From positions 58,237,775 through 58,301,774 of the forward strand of contig OW121744.1 in assembly GCA_933228675.1 (NCBI GenBank): a DNA stretch of 64,000 nucleotides. The letters run 5' to 3'. The notes below the pieces were generated by a model. It saw only the letters and a program-made list of their open reading frames with translations, did no database searches and was not told the DNA's origin. Made by a program: the position numbers and the translations under genes. The DNA comes from Stomorhina lunata. Its lineage: Eukaryota > Arthropoda > Insecta > Diptera > Rhiniidae. Each line of letters opens with the position of its first letter. Within the stretch, counting starts at the first letter, position 1. Positions 11,301 to 23,300 of the stretch are shown one piece after another.

Positions 11301-14300
11301 CGGAAATTTCCGGATCCGGATCACTCTGCACATTTGTTACAATTGCACTACTAACTCCAGTTGAAACTGACGAATTCATAAAGTCCAACGAAGTCAAAAG
11401 CGTACCCTCTCCGGGCATATTCGCTATAAGGGTTCTCTGTATATCTTCATGAGATAAGTCCAGGGTCTCATTAAAGAAACCCAAAGTATCATGCAATTCC
11501 GAGGAGTGTGTTTGCACATGATTGCCGCCATGATGTTGTTGAGTTTGCTCTAAATTTTCAAAACAAATTGTTGAGGAGTTCGAAGTTGGATTGTGTTGTA
11601 AATTATCTGTATTAATGGTTTGTTGTTGTTGGGTACTCGTTAAGGTGCTGCTATTATTGTTATTGGAAGCATCTGAGGATGAGGGTGCACAACCACTGTT
11701 AGTTTTATTACTATTATTTATGTTGTACTCTTCTAATTGATTGTTTCTGTTATTACTATCATTATTGTTAATGTTGGAAGTGTTTATGCTCAAATCGTTG
11801 TTATTAGAAGACATCTGAAAAGGATGATATAATTATTTAACATTAATAATATTAAAATATTTCATATACCAAATTATAAAGTATAAAATACGACCAACAA
11901 TAACAAACTATGGAACAAAAACTAGAATCCTGATAAATACTCGACTGTTTAATAACATCACACGTTATATTTACGGATTACTCAGATTCGAAAGTATATC
12001 TGCTTTCTCAAAACAAATTAATAGAATTTGTTTTGATGACTACCTGAAATTAAGGAACTACTACGGAATCTAACCATCTTTACAAATAACTGACTTTTAC
12101 CACTTCGCTGAGAAATAATTCAATAAGAACCAATTCTATATATTCACCATATATCTCTGGAACCACCTTCCTGCTAGTCTAACTTGGACACTAACTTTTT
12201 ACTGGCATGCTAGGCGGATGACTATTATAGGTCTTTGCGATTTGCAAACGAAAACCAATCCAAAAATATAACTTCTCTTTAATATTCTTTGAAAACTTTA
12301 AGTATTGGAATGTATTCTGATCTGTCCAAGTTTAACGTTTTTATGGCTCTTAAATTAACTTCAATGGCTACCAGGGCTACATGTTCTTACGATGGAACCA
12401 AGTTTAAGATACTTACGTAGAATATATAGATTTTTAATCGATATTAAAGATATATTAAACAAGTTTCATGATTAACCATGTACATACATTAGGGTGGAGC
12501 GAAAAACATATTTTTTTTGAAATTCGATACTCCTGTATTAAAATTGATGCTCTACACCCTAAGGCGATCAGAAAACCAATTTTGTCTTCCTAGTTTAATG
12601 TCCTGAGACATTTGACTTTTATTTCTAGAACCCATTCGTATGGGAAAAGGGAGTTTTTTGGTTTTAGCTAAAGCTAACCAACAAATATTGTTTTTGAAAT
12701 AGTGTGTTTCAAGGAGAATTTCCTAAAATCTGATATATAATTCATGTATGTCCGTACTCCAGGAGAAGGGTTTTTTCGTTTCTTCATTTAATTTTTTTAC
12801 CAAAATTTCCAAATACAGTCGGCAAATTGTGGTACATCAAACTTAGTGTTTTGGCGATATCTCAGGTGTTTATGTAACGACTTGATAAAAACTGCGTGTT
12901 TGGGGGGAGGATTTCCCCAACTCGGATGTATAATTTATTTTTTCTCGTACTATAGAATAATGTTTTTTCTCTTGTTATTTAAAAGTATTTTTCAATCAAA
13001 AATTTTATATTTATATTATATTCATATAGGTCTATATTCCAGGAGCTCCACAGACAGACGGACATCGCCAAATTGAATCTCCTGCCGATTTCATATTTCC
13101 GCCTACTTTAGTCGCTAGACACAAAAATTACAGTCCTAAAGAATTTTTCATATTATGTAATAAAAAACTTAATCTAGACTAATAAATACAAACATTTTTG
13201 AAGAAATGTATACCGTAGACCAGTGAAGCGATTGTACTGGTTCTCGTGTGTTTTATCGCGAATGATTAACAAAAAAAAAAAACTGTAAAAAATGTGGAGC
13301 TAAAAAATATTTTTATGCTCTGTACAATTGTTGTATATATATAACATCTGGCGAAAACAGTCTAGATCGAATGACATGAGCATTTAGAAGATTATTTTTT
13401 GAATAATCACCAAAGAGAGTCTTTTTCGACCAGTGTGGAAGACCAAAAAATGATTTGTCGTCTGCGCAATTAAAAACTAGTCGAAGGAGATTCCCGCTTA
13501 TGCTTTAAAACTTACTGTTTAAAAATATAATAACAAAAAGTATATCAATTCAAAATCAAGCATTTGAGGGACGCTATTTTGCAATCAGATTTTGCACAGT
13601 TAGATGATAAAAAGGTTACTCCTATAGTCTTGGTCTTGAAATACTATTTAACGCGCATAGATAGTGGGTGCTGTAGCTAGGAGGGTTAGCACACCGACTA
13701 CGAAACATAACATATCATTTTTAGCCTAAGTTAGTCCCACGTCGCGGTCGTCGATGAAAAATAAATAATAACGGCAGTCGAAAAAGAATCAAATATGATC
13801 AGAAAATAACAATAATGCTGACTGGGAAGCTCACTTTAAGAGAATTTTGCAAAAATCTGTTACTAGGGGATAAAATGAAGACAAGTTCGAATCAAACAAA
13901 ATGGCGCATAAGTTATTTTAGAGCGTTCTTTATACACTAAATCCCAGTCAGCATTCAGAAGATTATTTTTTGAAAAATCACCCAAATGAGTCTTTTTTAA
14001 CCGGTTTGGAAGACCAAAAAACGCGATTAAAAAACTAGTCGAAGTAGATTCGCGCTTATGCTTTAAAACTTATTATTTAAAAATTGAATAACAAAAAGCA
14101 TATTCATTAAAAATCAAACATTTAAGGGATTGAAATTCGACAATTTGTAACGCTATTTTGCAATCAGATTTTGCGCAGTTAGATGATAAAAAGGTTACTC
14201 CTATAGTGTTGTTTCTGAAATACTATTTAACGCGCATAGTGGGTCAAATATGATCAGAAAATAACAAAAATACTGACTGGGATGTCAGGCCACACATCTC

Positions 14301-17300
14301 AATACATAGTTACAAAAAACACTGCGAATTTGGTTGTGAGGTTCTTATTTAACCGTCTTATTTATAGACCGGACTTAGCATGATTACTACTACACCAATG
14401 CATTGGTGAAAAGCTCACTTTAAGAGAATTTTGCAAAAATCTGTTACTAGGGGGTGAAATGAAGATAAGTTCGAATCAAAAAAAATATTAAAGTTATTTC
14501 GGAGCATTCTTCTAAGAGGATAAAATTAGAATTGAAATGTCCCACTACCTAATGTTAGAGGAGGATGTCCGAAACTTCGATAGAAAGACCAAGTAGAGGA
14601 ACATTTTTCAAAGTTTGGCCTATAAAATTGGAGAATATTCGCACAAGATCGAAATCCATGGAATTCTAAAATATGCTCGGACTTGGACCTTAACAGGTTG
14701 TAACAGTTAAGTAAGTAAGAGTCAATTTTATGTAAAAACTTATACAAAAAAGAAGATTTAAATTGTTTAAGTTTTAAAATAATTTTAAAAAAGTCTTAAA
14801 ATACCCAGCAAAACTTTGGTAATGGCAAGTACTTTGATAACTGCTTACCTTGTAACGACTACAACATACCATCCGAATAAATAATAAGTTATTATATAAG
14901 TACTTATTTGTAATTAAGATGGTAATTTAAACTGAATGGCCCCGGTTCAAATCCCACCAAGGGCAACAATTTTTTCTAGTTTTTTTTTTTATTAAAAGAG
15001 TCTTTTTAAATGATTTTTGAATTTTAAGAACTTAAATATTATCTTCTGTAAAAAAAATTTGTAAAACTAACTCATGTTAATGAAAAAATACCATAATGAG
15101 TCAATTTTGATTATGTAGGGGATGTTGAATACCAAATACGATTCTAATTGGTCTTAACTTGGTAAGTCCAACTTATCTGGGTCATCCTTCATCTCAACTG
15201 TGGACACATACCTCCTCATGGTATCGCCCGGGGAGCTAGTTTAACACCCATTAATATTGTGAGTTAACATGTTGCGAGAGTTGTCCCATAAGATCGATAA
15301 AAATGGGTTAGGATTACGGGTTAGTAACCCTCTCTTGAAAAAAAATACAATGAAGAGGATAAAATTAGAATTGAAATGTCCCACTACCTAATGTTAGAGG
15401 AGGATGTCCGAAACTTCGATAGAAAGACCAAGTAGAACATTTTCGCACAAGATCGAAATCCATGGAATTCTAAAATATGCTCGGACTTTGACCTTAACAG
15501 GTTGTAACATATAAGTAAGTAAGAGTCAATCTTATGTAAAAACTTATACAAAAAAGAAGATTTAAATTGTTTAAGTTTTATGATGGGTTTATATAACTCA
15601 AGCGTCTGACGATTGAGTGAAATTTACATGTGTTTTGTCATTGTAACAAAAACAAAATACATGTAAATTTCACTCAATCGTCAGACGCTTGAGTTATATA
15701 AACCCCACTTTAAATAATTTAAAAAAATTTTTAAAATAATTACAAAAATCGTATAAAAATATTTTTCCAAAAATTACAACAAAGCAAAAAAAAGCAGGGA
15801 AAAACAAAGTTATTTTCACATGATTTTGGATCTAAAAATAAAAATTGTTTATATTAATTATAAGCTGCTAAGTTTTCAACATATGAAGTAGCTCAGTGGA
15901 AGAGTCTCTGCCTAGCAGTCGGAGGGTCTGGGTTCGAGCCCCCATGGGATCATAAAAAAATTTTGTATTTCGTTTAAAAATATATGTTTTTAATAAAACA
16001 ACAACAAAAAAGTTGTTGCTGTTGATGTTGTTGCTTTCAAATTGCTTACCAAAGTCATTACATTTCTGCAATTGGTAAGTACTTGCCTCCAATGACATCC
16101 CCATGTTAATGTAATGACTTAAACAGCGAATGAGTAAGTAGTTCGTGTTCAATAGTTTAACTGTTTAACTCATTATTTGGTAATGAAAAGTTTTACTGGG
16201 TAATTACAAAAAATCGTATAAAAATTTTTTTCCAAAAATTACAACAAAGCAAAAAAAAAAACAGGGAAAAACAAAGCTATTTTCACATGATTTTGGATCT
16301 AAAAATAAAAATTGTTTATATTAATTATAAGCTGCTAAGTTTTCAACATATGAAGTGGCTCAGTGGAAGAGTCTCTGCCTAGCAGTCGGATGGTCTGTGT
16401 TCGAGCCCCCATGGGATCATAAAAAAAAAATTTTGTATTTCGTTAAAAAATATATGTTTTTAATAAAACAACACCAAAAAAGTTGTTGCTGTTGTTGTTG
16501 TTGCTTTCAAATTGCTTACCCAAGTCATTACTTTTCTGCAATTGGTAAGTACTTGCCTCCAATGACATCCCCATGTTAATGCAATGACTTAAACAGCGAA
16601 TGAGTAAGTAATTCGTGTTCAATAGTTTAACTGTTTAACTCATTATTTGGTAATGAAAAGTTTTACTGGGATATTACGGCTAGTGGAAATCGCTAGGGTG
16701 ATATAGGGTATACTGGATACCAAGCAAAGGTTCTGATTCGTCTTAATTTATCTTGGTTATCCTTCATCTCAACTGTGGACACTGACTTACTCGTGGTAAT
16801 ACCCGGGTAACTGCGTTAACACCTGTTAATGTAGTTAGCTAACATGTGTCGCGAGTTATCCCATAAGAACGATAAAAAAATATGGGTAAGGACGTCAGGC
16901 TAGTAACCCACTCCTGGGGGAAAAAAAACAACCACTATGAAAAAGCTAAATTTAGAATAACAACGGTCCCTCTGATGTTAAAAGAAGACGTTCGAAACTC
17001 CGATGTAAAGACCAATTAGAGAAAAATCTTTCAAAGCTTGGCCTACACAATTAGAGAATATGCGCACAAGATTGAATATGCTCGGCCCTTAACGTAAGCA
17101 GGTTGTAAATATAAGCTATTTAATTAAGTAAATCGCTACAAAGAACTGATTCGAAGCTTATTGTGGCGAAAAATGTGTGATTTAGAAGACTTTGTAGACT
17201 ACAAATGTAGTCTAAACAGCTTGGTGCCACTCCACACCATGGATCTAATAAAAAGTTCAAAAATCGCATTATTTCTTGTAAAGGTGGAGTTAATTGGGGC

Positions 17301-20300
17301 TTTTTGAAAACGAAAATGTAGAGCTATATTCTCACAACAATTTCCAGCCATTGCCAGCAGAAAATGTAGAGCTATATTCTCACAACAATTTCCAGCCATT
17401 GCCAGCAGTTTTTTTTAAATGCGACTTATAATTATAGTCAAAATTATAGTCAAAGATAGTAAAGAATTACCTACCAAGGTCATTTGAACCAAATATTATT
17501 TTATTTCATTAGCCGAAACATATTCTTAAGATACTAAAGTAAAAACATTTTTAATATTTAAAATTAAAAAAAATATATTAGCCCAATTCACAATCCGTTA
17601 CAAATAGTCTAGCATCGTAGCATTTGCAAATCAGTTTGATAAATGAAAAATTTTATATTTTATTTCTACAGAAATATTTGTCATTTGCTACACCGATTTG
17701 CAAATGCTACGATGCTAGACTATTTGCAACGGATTGTGAACTGGGCTATTATATTTTCATAAAATTGAAATGATACCTCATTCTTGGACACCCTTTATAT
17801 GTTCAAAACATTTCTTAAAATAGTTTAACTTTAAAGGGCTATAACTTTAAAATTCGAGCTTAGTTTCCCTAACCCTTTAAGGGTTTTGGTCTACTGACAG
17901 CCTACTATGACTTCCATTTGGTATCGTTCGAAGGAAAAATTCTTACCTGTGCATTATCAAGATTATTATTATTTTTACTGTTATTATTGACTGTTGTAGT
18001 AGATTTATGATTTACATCCATGAAAGTTTGAGTTGTCGAAGAGGACAACGATGACGATGAAATCGAAGATGATGTTTCGGATATCGAATCCGAAGATGAA
18101 ATAATTAAATGTGTTTGTTGTTGCTGTTGGTTGAGTTGAGATTGTGGTGACAGACTTGATGTGGTAGAGGAGGAGGAGGGTTGATGTTCTGGTGACATAC
18201 ACATGGGCTCAACAGTTGAGGAGGCAGCTACTACCGTATTAGATGTTGTAAGGGATGACGATTGCTGCTGTTGTTGTTGTTGCTTGAGATGTTGCAATTT
18301 ATAAAATTGTTCTTGTGGTGAAGAAAGTTTTTGTTGCTGTTGTTGGTTTGCAGTATGAGAATTTAAAGAATTATTATTATTGTTGTTGGAAGTATTTAAT
18401 TGCTGTTGATTGTAATTATTAAATTTTGTTGTTGCTGTGTTGTTGTTGTTGTTATTGTTGCCACTTCCATTTATGACATTATTATTTATGACATTTAAAT
18501 CATTTTGTTGCTGCTGCTGTTGTTGATTGAGATGAGGTGTTGATGACATCAATTGTGGTGTAGTTGTCGTTGTAGATGTAGACGATGTAGAATTTGTTGC
18601 TGCTGCTATTGGTGTTGTCGATGTTGTTGTTAGTGTATGATTTGAATTTGGATTTTGTTGGTTTGTGGTATTGTTATTTGTGTTGTGGTTAATTTTATTA
18701 TTTGTATTAGAATTCGTTGTACTCATCGCCTGATGATTCTGCTGATGGAGTGAGTGATGGCCAGTGTGAGTTTGTGTATTTAACAAATCAACAGCAATTT
18801 CACCACTACCAACACCTGCACCTCCTCCTCCCACTGCTAAGCCACCATTGTTCGACGAACCAGAGGAAACGGATGTTAAATTATTGCTGTTATGTTGTTG
18901 GTGTTGGTGATTTGTATTATTACTATCCATTGCAGTAATTGTTGTTTTTGCTATTTGAAAACGATGTTGTTGCTGTTGTTGTTGTTGTTGCTGTGATTGC
19001 ATTGGTGTGGCATTGCCATTATTATTTGTATTATAACGTTGTAAATTGTTGCTGTTATTATTAGAATTAGAATTGTGGTTGGTATTACTGTTATTTTGGT
19101 TATGGACTTGATTGAAATTTGATTGATTTGTATGCATTTGCTGCTGCTGCTGTTGTTGTTGTTGTTGCTGCTGATGCTGCATAATTAAATTATTTCTCGT
19201 TGCTATCAATTGTTGATGATTAGCCTGTCCAGCTGATGAACTATTGCCATTGGCATTATAATGATGACGATAGTGTTGCTGTTGTTGCTGCTGCTGCTGT
19301 TCGTTGTGTGGCGGTATAATTTGAAATTTAATAGCTGACTCTTGAGTCAGCTGTTGTGTTTGACCGTGATGTCCATGACCATGATGATGTTGATAGCCAT
19401 TAGTATCCATGCTATGAGAGGAATCTCTAATAGCGGCTCTTTTATCAGCCCATCGAGAATAGAGCTTGTAAAGAAAGTAAAAAATCAAAACAAATCATTA
19501 TAAATCTGTATATCCTCAGGTCACCTTATGATTACAAATAAATCTCTTAAAACCCTTTTCATTAACTCACCTTCGGTCCTATTACAACATTCGGCGTATT
19601 AGTGGCATTGTATGGTTCTACGGCATTAGTGGCTGGCAAACGTTTTTCATTGCTGGCCTTTATAAGACTCGGCCGTCGCATTACCGGATGTGTACAGGTT
19701 TTACCATCTGCACATGAGGCATCGCCACAGCCGCAATCTAATTGTTTGACTAGAGCTGCTTGTCTTGAAAGACGTTGTTTTTCCATTAATTGGCAGACTA
19801 TGGATTCCACAGTTTCGGCAGTCTGATATTATTAAAAATTTATTTTAAATATGACATTTAACTTGGTTTTAAGTTTCTTACCGATATTTCAATGTCATTG
19901 CCGGAGTCGGATTCATCGTCCGATGTTACTGTTGATACTAAAATAAAAAAAATATTAAAATATTACATTTTTATTTGTTCAAAATAATAAAAAAAAATCA
20001 TATAATATCGAGCAATCAGATTTAAAAAATCGTAAGCGACATTCCGTTAAATATCTCTTAAACTATTAGAGATAAAGTAGTACAGTAAGCATATTTTTAT
20101 ACCCTTCACCAATAGGTGAAAGGGTATTATAAGTTTGTGATTCCGTTTGTAATTTTTTATTAGTGATCGTAGACCCCATTATACCGATCGACTCAGAATC
20201 GGGAGGAGAATCGATTAAGCGATGTCTGTCTGTCTGTCCGTCTGTCTGTCTGTCTGTCTGTTGAAATCAAGTTTCTGAAGCCCCTGGAGGATGGACTTAC

Positions 20301-23300
20301 ATAAATTATATATCAGATTTTAGGAAATTCTCCCGCAATGAACGCTATTAAATTTCATTAAAATCGGTTTATAAACACCGAAAATATCGAAAAAATACCA
20401 AAAATTAGACGAAAATTTGAAAATTTTTGATTGAAACACACTTTTAAATAACAAGAGAAAAAAGATACTCCTGGTGTACATGTGATAATATGTTATATAT
20501 CAGATTGTAGGAAATATTTTCCCAAAGCACTCTTTCATCAAAATCGGTCCATAAACAACTGAGATATCGCCAAAACACTGAATTTGATGTATCGCAAATT
20601 GCCCAAAGTACACATTAGAGAATGTTTGTTGAAAAAATTAAATGCAGAAATAGGAAAAACTATCCTCCTTTAGTACGGACCTACATAAATTTTATATCAG
20701 ATTTTAGGAAATTTCCCCACCAAGCACGTTATTAAATTTTATGAAAAGCGGTCTATAAACAATTGAGATATCGCCATAACACTACATTTGATGTGCAGCA
20801 AATTGCCCAAAGTACGTGTCTAAGAAATTTTGTTTACATTTTGTAAGTATTGTTTCAGCGATATCTCAGGTGTTTATGGACCGATTGTGATGAAATTTGA
20901 CATCGTTCTTTATGGGAGGATTTTCTAAAATCTGATATATATACTCCACAAATCTGATTATGAATACCATTCAAATTGTACCGATCAACTCAGAATCGGC
21001 ACAAGAATCGATTTCGCGACCTCCGTCCGTCTGTCTGTTTGTTTGCCCGTCCGTCCGTCTGTTTGTTTATCCGTCCGTCCGTCTGTTTCTTTGTCCGTCC
21101 GTCTACCTGTCTGTCCTTTTTTCTGTTGTAGTCAAGTTTTTGGAGCTCCTGTTTTGTCGATATCTCAGATGTTTATTTTGATGTAGTTTAATAGCGTCCT
21201 TCGCAGGGGATTATCTAAATCCTGATGCATTCTGTAATTTGTGGTAGATATAATTTAGCGTTTAAGCGATGTTGTTTTGATCGACAATGTTGAAATTCAG
21301 GGTGGGACAATTCAGGAGCTCCACAAATCTGGTTTTAGCAGACAGACACACTGCATTTATCTTAATTTTGTGTCTGACTTTTGAACATTATGATAACATT
21401 TGAGAATGTATTATACATATATCAAATTACAGGTAATCTTCCTAGGAAGTACAAAAATGCTATCCGTTCAAAACCTACATATGTATGTAAGTATCTCACA
21501 TATCAACAAAAATTTAAATTTTTTAATTGCAATTGGGAGAAATCCGTTCACGTTTGACAATTGATCCCGTATAACTTCGCCTAAGGCAATCTCTTAGTAG
21601 CTAATAAATGACAAATTATAATAGATACGATGATGACATTTAGTAAAAAGACGTTGTACAATATTGATATTCAGGACAATAGCGCCTAAAATAAACTTTC
21701 TAGAGGGACAACATTTGACAAAAGTATTTCTGATCTCTTGAAAAGTTCGATATTGAAAATGGGCGAGCTCTATTCACATTTAGTGAAATCTCCCATATAA
21801 ACCCGACCGGGAATCGATTTAATGCTGATAAATTGCACAAAGAACTAGAGCAAAACTTTCCAAACATCCATCGGACAGATCGAAAGAACTACACCATTTT
21901 CAATTGTAATTGAGAAATGTTCAAATTGAATTGAGAAATTTTCAATTGAAATTGAGAATTTTCAATTGAAATTGAGAAATATTCAATTGGAATTGAGAAT
22001 TTTCAATTGAAATTGAGAAATCTTCAATTGAAATTGAGACTTTTCAATTGAAATTGAGAAATATTCAATTGAAATTGAGAATTTTCAGTTAAAAATGAGA
22101 AATTTTTAATTGAAATTGAGAAATTTTCAATTGAAATTGAGAATTTTTCAATTGAAAATGAGAATTTTTCAATTGAAATTGAGAAAATCCCAATTGGAAA
22201 TGAGAAATATTCAATTGAAATTGAGAATTTTTAAATTTAAATTGAGAAAAGCCCAATTGGAAATGAGGTTGATTTTTTTAATTGAAATTGAGAAATTTTC
22301 AATTGAAATTGAGAAATTTTCAATTGAAATTGAGAAATTTTCAATTGAAATTGAGAAATTTTCAATTGAAATTGAGAATTTTAGAATTGAAATTGAGAAA
22401 ACCTAAATTGAAAATGAGGTTGAAATTTCATTAGGGGGATTCCCTATTTTATTGAAAAATTCTCAATTTAAATTGAAAATTTCTCAATTTAAATTGAAAA
22501 TTTCTCAACTTCAATTGAAAATTTCTCAATTTCAATTGAACATTTCTCATTTTCAATTGAAAATTTCTCATTTTCAATTGAAAATTTCTCAATTTCAATT
22601 TAAAATTTCAACCTCATTTTCAATTGTGCTTTTCTCAATTTCAATTGAAAAATTCTCAATTTAAATTTAAAAATTCTCAATTTCAATTGAAAATTTCTCA
22701 ATTTCAATTGGGCTTTTCTCAAATTCAATTCAAAAATTCTCAATTTCAATTGAAAATTTCTCAATTTCAACTGAATGTTTCTCAATTTGAATTGAAAATT
22801 TCTCATTTTTAATTGAAAATTCTCAATTTCAATTAAAAATTTCTCAATTTCAAATGAAAATTCTCAATTTCAATTGAAAATTTCTCATTTTCAATTGAAA
22901 ATTCTCAATTTCAATTGAAAATTTCTCAATTTCAATTGAATATTCTCAATTTCAATTGAATATTTCTCAATTTCAATTGAAAATGGTGTATACATCCCAA
23001 ATATTATTGATGAAGTGTTCATATTAATTAATCAACTAACTTCAAATTAATAAGTAAACTTTTCCGACAAAGCTGATATCCATCCATTCAAAAGCTATAT
23101 ATTTCACGTATGTATCTAAAACTAAGAGTGTATACCCTATAATTTTAAGGCTTGTATACATTGACAATTATTGTTAAAGCTTTGACCTAAATCAGTCCGC
23201 TAACTTCAGAGTTTTACATAACTAATCAAGAACTTTTACTAGTTGGATAATTCGTACGAATTAAAGTGCACAACCCTCACTGGGCACAGCGTTTTTGGGT

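Larger units (their letters stand above)
14804..16200. mobile_element. CCCAG-ended element with tRNA-like modules, copy 1
   Basis: Left end CCCAGCAAAACTTTGG, right end AAAGTTTTACTGGG; TA flanks both sides (14802-14803 and 16201-16202). It contains near the left a Pol III B-box-like GGTTCAAATCCC (14946-14957) in a tRNA-like context, an internal duplicated block (GAGGATAAAATTAGAATTG, also just left of the element at 14517), a perfect hairpin, and near the right a tRNA-Ala-like block. A second copy lies inverted at 40156-41385. It has no transposase. Confidence 0.75.
15738..16671. repeat. Tandem duplication of the right third of the CCCAG element
   Basis: 15738-16200 and 16202-16671 are direct repeats about 465 bp long and very similar, each with the tRNA-Ala-like block, a CAACAACA run and the terminal AAAGTTTTACTGGG. 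The second unit starts immediately after the first terminus. Confidence 0.85.

Noticed and set aside
13680..13760. Another tRNA-like head (TAGCTAGGAGGGTTAGCAC)
   Set aside because: Only a vague A-box-like similarity, with no B box at the proper distance.
15882..16416. Functional tRNA-Ala genes
   Set aside because: A and B boxes are good but the acceptor arms do not pair and the blocks lie inside a repeated mobile element.
18717..18938. Plus-strand open frame across the giant Camta exon
   Set aside because: Shadow of the Gln/Asn-rich coding exon on the opposite strand.
20221..20260. GTCT/GTCC tracts as independent microsatellites
   Set aside because: They recur at the same place in each DINE-like element and are part of that element.
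22110..22812. Open frames of 60-98 codons on both strands
   Set aside because: They are translations of the 21-bp repeat (repeating QLKLRIF-type residues) and follow the repeat phase, not a gene.
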